Below are positions 1 to 29,836 of a stretch of 64,000 nucleotides of DNA, in pieces. A program made the position numbers and the translations under genes. Position 1 is the first letter of the stretch; the number at the start of each line of letters is the position of its first letter. The notes under the pieces were generated by a model. That model did no database searches, had not been told where the DNA came from, and saw only the letters and a list, made by a program, of their open reading frames with translations. Source of the stretch: Gavia stellata (lineage: Eukaryota > Chordata > Aves > Gaviiformes > Gaviidae); NCBI RefSeq assembly GCF_030936135.1, contig NW_026776913.1, forward strand, positions 62,001 through 126,000, written 5' to 3'.

Positions 1-699
1 GGTGAAATAAGCCGTGTGTGTCCTTGGCTAGAAATGGGTTGCTGAGACGTCGAGAAAGAGTGAGACATTTAATGGTCTGCAGTGGATCCCTCCGCTCTCA
101 GCAGTGTCTGGGGGCTTTTCACAGAAACAAAGCAGTGGGATCGCCCTCAGTCTCAGAAAGACGCAAACCCAGGGCATCTCAGACTGACGGACAGACCAGC
201 TCCCCTCGCTCTGCTCTAACCCAAAGGCAATCCTCTTGCTTTCACTGTGTTCTCACTGCATGCAACAGAAATACTGAGGGTTTCTGAAATCCCAAAACCA
301 TCCTCAAACAAGATGGGGGAATTTAAAAACAAAGAGAAAACTTTCAGTCTGCTTTCTGCCAACCTCGTTCCTTAGCACTGGGAATGCAGATGCTGACAAG
401 CTCTTCTGCATTAGGGGTGGTTTCATCTGACATATTTGAACACCAGGACTGGCCCCTGCTTCCACCGTTCCCGTGAACTCACTGCTGCAGAACAGGGCTG
501 AAACCTCAGCAGCCCACTTCTCACAGCATATTCAGGCAGCACCAAACCAGTGCTTCAGCCATGGAGCTGAAGGAAGGTCTCCTAGAAAAGTAAATCAGGG
601 GAGCAGGGTGTGTAGCAAGGGGAGGGTCTGAAGGAAATTGCTTTGGTTTTGCTCAGAAAAGTCTCCCCTAGCTTCTCAATGACTTTTCTTCCTTGCACA
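1..699. other. 5' flank of OR gene 1, no gene seen
   Basis: I find no convincing coding region or known repeat here. The 3' end holds the pyrimidine-rich tract leading to the splice acceptor in front of OR gene 1, so part of this stretch is probably the last 5' intron of that gene. Its first non-coding exon and promoter are either here unrecognised or outside the window. Confidence 0.4.
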
Positions 700-700
700 G
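685..700 (+). promoter_or_regulatory. Splice acceptor upstream of OR gene 1
   Basis: A pyrimidine-rich run ends in CAG at 698-700, 23 bases before the ATG at 724. OR genes usually have a non-coding 5' exon joined just before an intronless coding exon, so this is the likely acceptor. A matching acceptor lies before OR gene 3, but none lies before OR gene 2. Confidence 0.6.
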
Positions 701-723
701 GTCCCCATGCCCAGAGGCAGCAA

Positions 724-1659
724 ATGTCCAACAGCAGCTCCATCACCCAGTTCCTCCTCCTGGCATTCGCAGACACGCGGGAACTGCAGCTCTTGCACTT
801 CTGCCTCTTCCTGGGCATCTACCTGGCTGCCCTCCTGGCCAATGGCCTCATCATCACCGCCATAGCCTGCGACCACCACCTCCACAGCCCCATGTACTTC
901 TTCCTCCTCAACCTCTCACTGCTTGACCTGGGCTCCCTCTCCACCACTGTCCCCAAAGCCATGGCCAATTCCCTCTGGGACACCAGGGCCATCTCCTTTG
1001 CAGGATGTGCTGCCCAAGTCTTTTTCTTTCCCTTCTCAATGGTAGGTGAATATTTTCTTCTGACCATCATGGCCTATGACCGCTACATTGCCATCTGCAA
1101 ACCCCTGCACTACGGGTCCCTCCTGGGCAGCAGAGCTTGTGTCCACATGGCAGCAGCTGCCTGGGGCAGTGGGTTGCTCAATGCTGTGCTGCACACAGCC
1201 AATACATTTTCACTACCACTCTGCCAAGGCAATGCTGTGGACCAGTTCTTCTGTGAAATCCCACAGATCCTCAAGCTCTCCTGCTCAGATGCCTACCTCA
1301 GGGAGGTTGGGCTTATTGTGGTTAGTATCTTTGTGGACTTTGGGTGTTTTGTTTTCATTGTGCTGTCCTATGTGCAGATCTTGAGGGCTGTGCTGAGGAT
1401 CCCCTCTGAGCAGGGACGGCATAAAGCCTTTTCCACGTGCCTCCCTCATATGGTCGTGGTCTCCCTGTTTATCACTACTGCCATGTTTGCCTACCTGAAG
1501 CCCCCCTCCATCTCCTCCCCATCCCTGGACCTGGTGGTGGCAGTTCTGTACTCAGTGGTGCCTCCAGCAGTGAACCCCCTCATCTACAGCATGAGGAACC
1601 AGGAGCTGAAGGTCACACTGAAGAAGCTGATTCTGTCAGTAGTCTCTCAGAAGCATTAA
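724..1659 (+). CDS. Olfactory receptor, OR14-like (gamma-c clade), OR gene 1
   Basis: This intact single-exon odorant receptor of 311 residues is a seven-transmembrane, class A G-protein-coupled receptor expected in the ciliary membrane of olfactory neurons, coupled to Golf. The frame opens at 643, but I choose the ATG at 724 because it gives the family N-terminus MSNSSSITQF with an N-glycosylation site and lies just after a splice acceptor. Visible landmarks are LHSPMYFFL (about residues 53-61), disulfide cysteines near 95 and 177, MAYDRYIAIC (116-125), KAFSTC (234-239) and NPLIYSMRN (284-292). It is strikingly similar to OR genes 2 and 3, as expected for the expanded avian gamma-c group. 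One oddity is that the TM1 motif reads LLANGLI where the other two copies have LLGNGLI; the conserved Asn is kept. The ligand is unknown. Confidence 0.93.
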   Translation: MSNSSSITQFLLLAFADTRELQLLHFCLFLGIYLAALLANGLIITAIACDHHLHSPMYFFLLNLSLLDLGSLSTTVPKAMANSLWDTRAISFAGCAAQVFFFPFSMVGEYFLLTIMAYDRYIAICKPLHYGSLLGSRACVHMAAAAWGSGLLNAVLHTANTFSLPLCQGNAVDQFFCEIPQILKLSCSDAYLREVGLIVVSIFVDFGCFVFIVLSYVQILRAVLRIPSEQGRHKAFSTCLPHMVVVSLFITTAMFAYLKPPSISSPSLDLVVAVLYSVVPPAVNPLIYSMRNQELKVTLKKLILSVVSQKH

Positions 1660-1862
1660 CCTGCCCGTGTCTCTTTACAAGTCATTCAAATCCACCTTGG
1701 AACCTCCTGTGCTTTGGGCATTTTATGTGTGATAACAATGTTTATCCAGGAATGGCTGCATCCACTCCACTCCACCAGAGGCACGAACCCAGCCCGTCTG
1801 ACCCAGAGGCCTGTTTGCATGTTTCTGGCACAATGGTACAGCCTCCCGTGTCGTGTCTCCGT

Positions 1863-1868
1863 AATAAA
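1863..1868 (+). promoter_or_regulatory. Polyadenylation signal AATAAA for OR gene 1
   Basis: A canonical AATAAA lies about 200 bases after the stop codon of OR gene 1. OR genes 2 and 3 have the same hexamer at a similar distance. Confidence 0.55.
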
Positions 1869-3084
1869 AGGGGATTTCCTCATTGCCGGTGTCTGGTGGT
1901 TGGGTTCTTCCAAAGCTGAGGTCAGGTTGAAGAAATTGCCCTTACGAGGTCATGCTGCTTTGCTTGGGCTCTCCATGGGCTCAGGGGAGAAGGGCATGGG
2001 GCAACGTGTTAGGGAATGGGCCTGGGATGAGCCTTCACCTGTGGGTTCCCAGTGTCCCGGGAGATGGTGAATGATCCACAGGGATCTGCCTGGGACTGGC
2101 TCCGCATGGCTTGCAGGCACCACAGCCTGCTCGCTCTGCAGAGCACCACTGCCAGCTTGGGGTCCTGTGGGGAGCACAGCAAGGGGGCAAGAGAGGCCAG
2201 CCAGGCCAGCACGGACACAATTCCTTGGGAAAAGGCTCTCTGGGGGCAGGGACATCCCTGGACAAGAGCAAAGGAGCAACTCTGTGCTTCCGGAGGGGGG
2301 GGGGAATAAATCACCAAGAGAAACCTATTTCTGCATGCACCAGCTCGGGGCAGGCTTCTCTATTGCTGGGGCAGCCGGAGCAGCCTGAGGAGCCCCTGGG
2401 CCAGGAGTCTTTTCCCGGGAGAGGGACTGGCACAGAGGGTCTTGCTGGCATTGGACGACAAGGATGTCTTGGAGACAGGAGCAGGGGACACAGGGAGACA
2501 CTGGCCTCTGTCTCCTCATGCCATGGCTGGCCCTCAGCCCTGGAGCTGATGGGAAGGCTGAGACACCTCTCTGTCCCCCAGGAGTTACAGCGACTTCCAG
2601 AGGGGCTGGGGCTGGGGGGTTGAGTGCGCAGAGCTTTGCAGCACCCATCAGTGGGCACTGCCGTGGGGTCAGCCCAGAATGGGCTGCTTTTCTGGGCTGG
2701 GTAGGGGAGAGATGGGTGGGAGGTGGGAAGTGATGGGGAGAGCCAGAGAGGGACTGGGCTGGGCTTGAAAGTGCTCGGGAGAAGAACACACTAAAGTTAG
2801 CTGAGCTGTTGGACCATGCAGGGTGCGGACTCACGCGAGGGGGTTGGTGGTGCAGAACCAGGGCTCGTGGAAGGCAGCTGAGACTTGCAGCCGCGGGAGG
2901 GATGAGGCTGCTCTGTGCTTTTGGAGGCATGGAGAGTTGGGGAAGGTGGCCCAGGGCATTTGTAACCCCTCAGCCTTTCTCGCTGGCTGTTTCCAACACT
3001 GGCAGCACACCCCAAGTTTACAGGTGAATTTTCCTGTCTGTCCATCTCCATTCTCCTGCTGGGCTCAGAGCTTGAATCACTTTG
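1869..3084. other. Intergenic, no gene recognised
   Basis: GC-rich sequence with a G homopolymer just before 2305 and an isolated AATAAA at 2305-2310. Several short open frames on both strands overlap with no domain I recognise. I see no SRCR, OR or repeat signature. Confidence 0.4.
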
Positions 3085-3522
3085 CTTGAAACAAAGGACC
3101 TCCAGGATGGTCAGGGACTGGAGCACCTTTCCCATGAGGAGAGGCTGAGGGAGCTGAGCTAGTCCAGCCTGGAGAAAGGAAGGCTGAGAGGGACCTCATT
3201 GCTGCCTGCCAGTGCCTACAAAAACATTCTAGAGAATAGAGGAAGAGGCTTTACACCATGGTGCATGGCCGGAGGACAATAGACTGTGGGTGGGAGGTGA
3301 AAGAGGAGAGATTAAGCCTGGAGATAAGGGAAGTCTATTTCACCATGAGCTGAGCCAAGCGTTGGAGCAGGTCACACAGAGATGCTGTGCAGACTCCGTC
3401 CCTGGAGGTTTTCAAACTCTGACTGGACCAAGCCTTAAACAACCTGGTCGGACACTTTTTTCTGGCAGGTTGGACTGCAGAACTCCCAAGGTCCCTTCCA
3501 ACTTGAATTGATCCTATAATGT
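3085..3522 (+). mobile_element. CR1 LINE, 3' fragment
   Basis: This is the 3' end of a CR1 non-LTR retrotransposon in plus orientation. It has the usual run of the RT C-terminal region (GERLRELS-type start of the last helices, a 'leucine-aspartate-lysine-alanine' tail near 3,425) followed by the untranslated end resembling the consensus 'TTGGACT...GGTCCCTTCCAACTT'. Reading frames are broken by stops and indels, so it is old. The octamer tail is degraded. Confidence 0.75.
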
Positions 3523-4209
3523 CAGGCCCTTTTTCTGACAGCAGCAGAGCAAATGTTTATGGGGCAAGAATCTTCCTTTGCTGCATGTGACCACCTAAAC
3601 TAACATCTAAGCCAGCAAAGAGACGTCAAGACCACCGTGTGACTCTCTCTCTGCAAAGACTGAGGGGTATCATTGACAGTCCTGAGCAGGAACTGTCTTG
3701 GGGGCACAGGGCTCTGTGTGTTGTAAATACTCTGATTTTTTTAAAATAATCAAAATATGATCATATAGAAAGGTTAAATTTGATTAATAAATGAAATAAT
3801 GAAATAATAATGAAATAATAAGATACAAATGCATAAGTTAGGATTGTGAAGTTAGAAACAATAACCATAGGAACCTCACCAGGGAGTCACTGTTCCATTC
3901 TAAGGAACTAATAGTAACGAGATGGAACAATGAAGAATTGAATAGAAAAGTCTTGCTTGAGTCCTGTGACCATGTGACCTGATATGCACCAATGATGCTG
4001 CTTGGAAAATTCCTTACCTTTCCCATCTTGATTTGAATATCAAGAATGCCGATCAATAGATATTAATAGAAATAACCATTGATTATTTTAAGTATGGATA
4101 TTGATAGAATAGTATAGTCCAAAGAGCGATTAATAAAAATTAAATTACATATATATTTTGTATGAAGGTAACTAGGTATGATTTATCTGTGATTTATTCA
4201 TAAACTAAC
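3523..4209. repeat. AT-rich stretch with simple repeat
   Basis: Strongly AT-rich compared with the rest of the window. It contains a short imperfect simple repeat of AATAATGAAAT-like units at about 3,780-3,830. No gene is seen. The 3' half may belong to the LTR that follows, since the LTR's left edge is not sharply defined. Confidence 0.5.
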
Positions 4210-4665
4210 TGTTGAACAATGTAGCATTGTGAAGAGGTAGAATTTGCTTGTCAAGAGAATGATAAGTTGTAGGCCTGGTCAGTAAACTGGGGAAAACTAA
4301 AGAAGATTCCAAGAATGGGATTTTGCAACCAACCTGAGCATGCGCAAAGATTGGCTTCAACTAAAGGACACCATGAGGAAGACTATGGCCGACCACCAGA
4401 GGACCTTTAGACCACCACCTGTATACCTGAAGGCGCATGCGTCACGAGCATTTACATATATTAATGAGTTCTTGGAAATTGTATGAATATGTTAATTGTT
4501 TCTTGGAAATATGATGAATATGTATACTTTGATTGTATATAACTTTTGTAGCAGAGAAACTAAGCACGCACACGAGGTGGAGCGATCTCCTGTGCGTCCA
4601 GCACTGCAATAAAGAAGTGCCTGCTCACCTACATACACTGTGTAGATGAGTTTTTATATTACAGA
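4210..4665 (+). mobile_element. Solo LTR of an endogenous retrovirus (fossil)
   Basis: This looks like a single long terminal repeat with no internal region beside it. It starts with TGTTGAAC, carries a TATATAA box at 4536-4542 and an AATAAA at 4608-4613 in the order expected of U3-R-U5, and ends near TTACA. I find no clear target-site duplication, so the edges are approximate. The class (ERVL or ERVK type) is uncertain. It is probably a recombination remnant of moderate age. Confidence 0.6.
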
Positions 4666-5639
4666 TTTGTAACATGTGCAAGACACAAAATGACCTTTTT
4701 TAAAATGCTGCCAGCCTGATAAGAGACATGTTTAGAAAATGTCAATAAAAATAAAGCAAAGAACTAAACATGAAGATGCAAAGCAAAGAAAATGTTTAAA
4801 AACACTTTTCAGCTTTTAAAATCTTCATTGTTTTATTTTCTTGTGTTTTAATATACTGGTCAATGGGGGGAATTTGTGTCCTTGTTCTTTTTTTTTTTTT
4901 TAAAAGGAAGGTTTTTTCCAGAACTGGGTTTAGATGTAAGACACAAATGCCTTCAGCTATGGGGACACAGGCACCTCCTGCCAGTACAGATGCCCTGGAC
5001 ACCCCCTGCCCAGCCTGAAACTGTAGCTCCCGAGAAGCTCTGCTCTCCCACACATCCTGTCTGATAGCTGCCAGTCCCGTGCAAAACCTCAGGTACACTC
5101 AGGTCTCTAAAAGTGGCCCTGGATATTTTATGGTCAGACAGACAAGGTCTGCCTGGAAAGATGAACAAATCTGCAACATTAAAAAAACATATATAAACAC
5201 ATTTTCATCAGCTGAAACAATGGAGTACTTCTAATATAATGGCAATGTTTTCACACCATGTCAGAATGGGAATTTGCAGGAATTGCATTGATCATAGGAG
5301 AAAAAATAGTCATCTCCTGTACTTGCATTACGACTACTCTATCTATTATATTACGTTGCATATTTAATGTCCCTCATCTTTCAGGTGTTCCTACCTCTCC
5401 TGGTTAAATGACCATGTCTAAGGGCATCTTTTCAGCAGATGTATTGGGACATTTGCCCTTCCCATTGCTGGCCAGATTTCCCACTCCCCTTGCTCTTTGT
5501 TCATTCAAATACCGTCCACCCATCTGGTTGCTGCTTTGAGCGTCAGGGAGTTAGAAACTTGCCCCATCTTTCTGAAGTCATGTTAATTCTTTAATCAGCT
5601 CCTTAATTGCGTTTCTACCTATCTCTTCCTATCTCTCTG
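4666..5639. other. Intergenic, no gene recognised
   Basis: Mostly unique-looking AT-rich sequence with a T homopolymer near 4,888-4,901. No supported coding region. The right end runs into dispersed repeat Y. Confidence 0.4.
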
Positions 5640-5995
5640 TCTAAACCATTTCTTGCACGGCTATCGTTGTTGGCCATCTCCACCACAGGATGCCCTACAC
5701 TGTCCCACACTTGCACCTGTTTCCCTGCAGGCTGTAGACCCACTATCCGCTTCCCCACCTTGCTGTCACCCTCACAGGTCCCTGCCTGTACCGATGTCTC
5801 TCTTTGAAACAGAAAGCCATGGGCTGATCACAGACAAACACCGCCAGCCCCGGTGACCTCTTGTTGCACCATGGCATAACCCTTCAAGTGACATTTCATT
5901 TTCTCTCATGTCTAGTCTCAGCCTCCAAAGCTTTTCCTTTCTCATGCCTCTTCCTCTACAAAGAAAAGCTTCATCCTCTCTGAAACCACTTTTCA
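5640..5995 (-). repeat. Unnamed dispersed repeat Y (minus copy)
   Basis: The reverse complement of this stretch matches 50,430-50,760 and 57,470-57,830, sharing phrases such as a GAAATG(C/T)CACT core, 'TTTGTGTTTCAA' and a CTGCAGG-AAACAGG core. I do not recognise the family. It adjoins CR1-like sequence at several copies, so it may be the 3' region of an old CR1 subfamily or a separate element. Confidence 0.55.
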
Positions 5996-6004
5996 AGTAG
6001 TTGC

Positions 6005-6500
6005 AGGCTACTCCAACATTGCTCTGGCCTCTATGTCATGAGGCCAAAGCAGCCCAGGTCCCTCAGCCTCTCTGCACGAGTCACGTGATTCAGCCCCTTC
6101 ACCCCATCTTGGCAGACGTCCTCTGGACCTTCTCCAGTTCCTCCCCACTCCTGCAGAACATGGAGCCCCACACCAGGACACATTATTTTGGATGTGGCCA
6201 CACCAGTGCTGAGTCAAGGAGGGAGGTAACTGCCCTTGTCTGGGTCGCCACGCTCCTCCTAATTCAGCCCCATATGCAGCTGGCCTTATTCGTGCCCAGC
6301 ATGCTCCACTGGCTCCTAGAGCATCCCTTGTAGTGACCATGGCCTTCTCCATAGGGACACTCCTCAGCCATCAGCTCCAAGCTTGCCCTGATACATGCCC
6401 TGATGCAGAACTGGCCACTTCTCCTTGTAAAGCTTGGTGAGCTTTCTCTTGGAGAAATCTCAGAGTTTCTCGAGGTCCCCCAGAACTGAAGCTTCATTGT
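6005..6500 (-). mobile_element. CR1 LINE fragment
   Basis: In minus orientation this matches the C-terminal reverse-transcriptase region of CR1, the part that normally reads '[14 protein letters not shown]' and 'KRLERVQRRATK'. The plus-strand text shows the familiar 'CCTCAGCCTCTC...GACCTTCTCCAGTTCCTCC' layout. The frames are broken. It lies between repeat Y and repeat X in the same order as in the block at 49.5-51.0 kb. Confidence 0.7.
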
Positions 6501-6524
6501 GTCAGCTGTTAATGGGTGCGTGTA

Positions 6525-6960
6525 GGTGGCTCACCCTGTCCTGTGGTGCCTCGAACAAGACGACAGCATGAGGAACTGAAGGACATGATGGATCATAAAA
6601 GGAGGTACTAGTTTAATGGACTTGCTGACCAAGGTAAGAATTCCCAAGGCAGCCATCCCAGAAACACCAAAGGAGAGCAACAGGCAAGCAAAGCCAGGGC
6701 CAGTGGGTAAAGTGAAAACAGAGGTGGGCTTCTTGTATGAGAGGCATTGAGGATGACCAAAGGGAAGAACTTGGGATGGGGGAATCAGGGAAAAAGGAAG
6801 TTGGAGGTGAAGCAAAGGGTACAAGCAGGGCTGCTTATGGACACCTGCCAAGTAGCCCTCAATCTGAGCAGGGACATCAGCATGGCTGGGCACACCTCTG
6901 CTGTGCCTGTCCAGGAATGCACACAGAGAGGGGAGCAAACAGGAGGAATTTGGAGTCTGT
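6525..6960 (-). repeat. Unnamed dispersed repeat X (minus copy)
   Basis: The reverse complement matches plus-strand copies at 45,240-45,645 and 49,550-49,945. Shared features are 'CCTTTGCTTCA', a CCTTTGGTCATCCT core, 'CCCACTGGCCCTG' or close variants, and 'TCCATTAAACTA'. The family is not recognised and no coding potential is apparent. Confidence 0.55.
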
Positions 6961-6974
6961 GGGCAGTTCCTGAG

Positions 6975-9000
6975 CTGTAATCTGACTTAGATACCAGAGA
7001 CACAGTCAGACAGCTCACACCACTGGAATGTGGCCATGGCTGGATGCAGGCTCTTGAGGAAGGACGGGGCAGGTCAGTGAGGAGGGGAAGTTGCCCTGTA
7101 TGTGGGCGAGCAGCAGGAAAGCATGGAGCTCTGCTTGTGACAGACGATGAGCCAGATGAGAGCTGATGGAGCAGGATAAGTGGGCAGACCAACGTGGGTA
7201 ACGTAGTCGGTGTCTGCTGTGGACCAACCGTATTCGGAAGAAGCAGCAGATGAGGCCTTCTTCAGACAAGTAGAAGCCTCTCGTTCACAGACCTTGGTCC
7301 TCATGGGGGGCATTAGCCAGTCAGGCATCTGCCCGAGGAGCAGCACAGCAGGGCACAAGACACCCAGGAGGGTTCTGGAGGGCACCAAGAACCTGCTGAG
7401 CATTCAGAGAGGGTGTTAGGAAAGTCAACGTCCATCTCGAGTTCAATCTGGTAATTCAGCCTGGATGTGAAAGGCCTCAACAAAGGATTCAACAACATTC
7501 CAGGAGCAAGAGGAAGGCTTGGGAAAATGCAGGCCTACTGCTAGATGGGGCAGAGACCCTAGTGACAGAGAGCACAGAAAGGGCCAAGGTACTCCATGCC
7601 TTTTCCTCTCTGAGTTTACTGGTAAGACCAACCTTCAGGAATCCCAGGCACCCAAGACCAGAAGCAAGGAGCAAGGAAGACTTTCTCTTGGTGCAGGAGT
7701 CTCAGGTTAGGGAACGTTTAAGCAAACTGCACATGCGTAAGTCCTTGGGACCTGAGAGGATGCTCTCATGAGTGCTGAGGAAGCTGGCTGACGTCATTGT
7801 AGGCCACTTGAAACCATGTGTGCAAGGTCATGGTGACTGAGTGAGGGTCCTGAGGGCTAGAAGAAAACAAAGGTAAAACCTATCTTGAAGCAGGGCAAGG
7901 AGGAGGATGCAGGGAGCTGTCAGCCTGTCTCCCATTATACCCCTATAGACAAGCTGAGCAAATATGGTCTAGATAAGTGGAAAAGGAGGTGGACTGGAAA
8001 CTGATGGAATGGCTGGTCCCAGAGGGTTGTGTCCAGTGGCACAAAGTCCAGCTGGAGGATAATCAGCAGTGGTGTTGCAAAGGGGTTGTTACTGGGTCCC
8101 ATTCTATTCAACTTTTCATTACAGTCCTGGATGATGGGACCAAACGCATCCTGAGCAAGTTTGTGGATGATACAAAATTGGGAGGAGTGGCTGATACACC
8201 GGCTGGTTGCACTGCCGCTCAGAAGGACCTGGGCAGGCTGGTGAACTGGCTAGAGAGGAACCTCATGAAGTTCAACAAAGGGAAACACAAAGACCTGCCC
8301 GTGGGCAGGAATAACTCCATGGCCCAGTACAGGCTGGGGGCTGACTGGCTGGAAAGCACGTTTCTAGAGAAGGATCAGGGGGTCCTGGTGGAAACCAAGC
8401 TGGCCACGAGCCAGCAGTGTGGCTGTGTGGCAAAGCAGACCTACAGCCTCCTGGGCTGCATTCAGGAGAGCTTGGCCAGCAGGTCGAGAGAGGTGGTCCT
8501 GCCCCTCTAGTCAGCACTGGTGAGGCCACATCTGGAGTGCTATGTCCAGTGCTGGGATGCCCAGCGAAAGAGACATGCACTTACTGGAGTGAGTCCAGCA
8601 AAGGGCCACAAATATGATGAAGGCACACAAGCATCTCTCACAAGGAGAGGCTGAGAGAGCTGGGACTTTTTAGCCTGAAGAAGGGAAGGTTCATGGAGAT
8701 CTCATCAATGTGTATCGATACCCAATGGCAGGGAACGAAGATCAGGGAGCCAGACTCTTCTCCATGCTGCCCAGTGACAGACAATGGGTAGAATCTGAAG
8801 CACAGGAACTTCCATCTCAACACAAGAAAACACTTTTCTACTGTGAGGGTGGTTGATCACTGCAACAGGTTATCCAGAGAGGTTGTGGAGTCTCCATCCA
8901 TGGAGATACTCAAAACCCAGCTGGACCCTGTATTGGGCAACCTGCTCTAGACTAGGCTAGGCAATCTCCAGAGATACTGCCAAGAAGGGTCAGAAGGAAC
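6975..9000 (+). mobile_element. CR1 LINE, long ORF2 relic (EN to 3' end)
   Basis: This is a plus-strand CR1 covering most of ORF2. From left to right I see the endonuclease region (around 7,030-7,330, including ADEAFFRQVE and an LVLMGG block that matches the usual LVLMGDFNHPDIC), the start of the RT region (about 7,560-7,760, TERAKVLHAF and MRKSLGP), RT motifs around 8,100-8,320 (a GVVTGS...LQLF-like block and KFVDDTKLGG with the FVDD active-site box), and the C-terminal region plus 3' untranslated end to about 9,000. Many stops and frameshifts show it is dead. Confidence 0.8.
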
Positions 9001-10089
9001 CAATGGAGGTGTCTAGTGCTACGATGTGCTCTGAGCAGGGAGAGCTTGTCAGTAGGATCACGTTGGTCAGTGCTTTTCCACTTGAGTTTTGAAAACCTCT
9101 GAGCCCCACACTCTGTGCTAATCAACTATGAAAGTGACTGGTTGTTTTCTTAAACCTCAGTTGAAATTTCCCTTCTAGCTTCTTGTCCTCATTGTCTCTT
9201 GTCCTCTTCTGCCCTTCCTGACTGCCAGGCAGATCCTCATGCCTACTCTGACCATGGACAATCACAACCTTCTCTCCAAGTGTGGCCTCATTGAGATCCC
9301 CTGCGACTGCACAGCCAAGCATTGGTGGCCAGCTCCAAGCAGAGCTACACCCTGGGGGTCCCTGCGTGGGCTCAGAGGAGGTCATGTGGAGACACCCAGC
9401 ACCTCACACAGAGGGAATGTGGCAGTGCCTGTGGGCTGGCACCAAGGTAGAGTTTGAGGCAGAAGGGGTGAGCAGAGAAGCCCTCCAGCAGCTCCTCTGC
9501 ATACCTGGTCAGGGAGTAATGCACTTGGTGGTGCTCGTGAGTGAGGACGATGGCATGGGAGGGGAGGTACTACGAGCTGTGGTGCAGGGCACTGGGGCTC
9601 AGCCCTGCTCTGGGGCCTGCCAGGGTCTGGGCATGTGGGAGCCCATGCAGGTCTGGCTGTTCCCCCAGTGCAGACACTGAGCCCAGCAAGAGGATGGAGC
9701 TGATCATATTTCAAAGATCAGCCTTCACCTGGTCCACGGTGAATGGCCAGGGCTGGAAATGGCTGGTATGGGGAACGAGGACTGGGCGTGACTTTGGGGT
9801 AAGGGCCAGCGCATGGGGTGGAGGAGGCTGTCTCAAGGGCATGTGCTGGGCACAGAGACCAAGGGACAGCAGCAAACTCATATGGCTCCCCAATATCTTC
9901 CCAGGGCCCTGAGTTCGTGGTGCTGCTCTGCAGAGCTATTTGGCTGTGGTGCCTGGGGCCACCAGTGACTCCACACTGGCCTTGCTGGTCAGGGAGGGAA
10001 GCAGCTCCAGCTGGATGGGGATGACTGCTGCTAATCTCCCCAGTGCTCTGGGGAGATCCCATTTCATTACAGGGATGCCATGGGGGAGG
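9001..10089. other. Intergenic, no gene recognised
   Basis: Open frames occur on both strands, but none shows a recognisable domain, splice-site pattern or codon signature. I see no repeat family here. Confidence 0.35.
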
Positions 10090-10303
10090 TATAACCCATG
10101 AGCACACAGCGGTGGCAGTAGGAGGGGTGTGAGGTCACCATCACTATAACCCATGAGCACACAGCAGTGGCAGTAGGAGAATATGAGGTCACCATCACTA
10201 TAACCCAGGCGCACACAGCAGTGGCAGTAGGAGGGTATGAGGTCACCATCACTATAACCCAGGCGCACACAGCAGTGGCAGTAGGAGGGTATGAGGTCAC
10301 GTC
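10090..10303. repeat. 54-bp minisatellite, about 4 copies
   Basis: Four head-to-tail copies of a unit starting TATAACCC and containing GCACACAGC and GTGGCAGTAGGAG occur at 10,090, 10,145, 10,199 and 10,253. The first is 55 bp, the next two 54 bp, and the last is cut short. Later copies are more alike (CCCAGGCGC) than the first two (CCCATGAGC). Because 54 is a multiple of three, frames stay open across the array, which creates false ORFs on both strands. Confidence 0.9.
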
Positions 10304-11340
10304 ACCAGTGGCAGCCCATGGCCATCGGGGCTCGGTGCAGAGCAGCCGTGTGCTGTCACAAGGGCATCACGGGGGACAGGAGCTGCCCGGCCCCATGCCT
10401 GCGAGGCCGAAGGAGCAGCCCCTGCAGCCCTGGCTGGAGCAGTCGGGGTGGGGGTGGCTCGGGGGCACCGCAGGGATGTGCCAGGGCACGGCGCCAGGGG
10501 GAAACCACAGACTTCCTGCCTGGGCGTGATGGGGGGGAGCGCGGGGAGCGCTGCGAGGCCACGTGGGCTGTGGTTTGTGCACCTGCAGGCTGCAGCTCCG
10601 GAGCCACCCGCGGGGAATAACGGCCCCTCAGTGACATGCCAAGAGTCAGGGATGCATGTGAGCCTGCGGGCTGCATGTCTGCTGCCAGGACAGGGACACA
10701 TCCCAGCTCCAGCTCATTTGAAGGGACCTTCCATGGGGCTCTCCAGGGAGGGACAGGCGAGCCAGCATTCCTGGCATGGGGCTCTGGCCTGGGCTAAGGC
10801 CCTTTCGCAGCTGCTGCTCCCAGTGCAGCGGGGTCTGTAGCAGGGGCAGGGGCTGTTCCCTTCCCTTCCTGACACAGCCCTCAGTGCAGTCCCAGCCCTG
10901 CGGTTCCCATGGCAGGGGGATGGCTGGACACTCGCGCCTTGGGCTCTTGGATGTGCCCAACATAGGAGATGCTCAGTGCTCCTGGTCCACACAGCAGGGT
11001 TCAAGGGGTGAAAAAATGCATTTCCCCCACTACAACCGGTCCTGTCCTGTGATGTCCCACCACCACAGTGACGTGACATTTGCAGCGGAGCCATCCCTCA
11101 TATATGGTCATGAATTGAACTGGAGAAGTTCATTGGAGGGCTCGGCTGTGTCGGAGGGGAGATAGCTCCCGATAATGTCTAAAAAGGTGCTGCTGCTGCT
11201 TCGATTGGCTCCTTCTGTAGCTGGGCTGGCATGTGCGGAGATATATTGCCATCCCGCTGCCATTGTCCCCATGAGTCCCCAGGTGCTGTGGCAGGGAGTG
11301 TGGCAGAGCAGGAATGTGCTGGCAGGGCAGAAGGCTCAGG
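10304..11340. other. 5' flank of the SRCR gene
   Basis: GC-rich sequence upstream of the SRCR signal-peptide exon. Weak promoter-like elements are a TATATGG at about 11,101 and a CCAAT-box complement (GATTGGCT) at about 11,203. These are only suggestive, and I cannot place a transcription start. No earlier coding exon is needed, because the exon at 11,341 already begins with a signal peptide. Confidence 0.35.
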
Positions 11341-29729
<18,389 letters not shown>

Positions 29730-29830
29730 GCTCCAGGGCACCATCTCCCTTGACCCATGCGCAGCAGAAACAGTCCAGAGTTTCCTCTATTTTTCTTCGC
29801 ATTCTTATGCTGTACATCATATTTGTTCTT

Positions 29831-29836
29831 ATTAAA
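29831..29836 (+). promoter_or_regulatory. Polyadenylation signal ATTAAA for the SRCR gene
   Basis: ATTAAA lies 102 bases after the SRCR stop codon, with a TG-rich stretch downstream. No AATAAA is nearer. Confidence 0.65.

Noticed and set aside
643-723. 27-codon N-terminal extension of OR gene 1
   Set aside because: Same reason: it spans the acceptor at 700, and the family N-terminus starts at 724.
2290-2310. G-run followed by AATAAA as a gene end
   Set aside because: No coding region leads into it.
10167-10529. 120-codon frame across the 54-bp minisatellite
   Set aside because: It is open only because 54 is divisible by three; there is no start context, splice site or homology.
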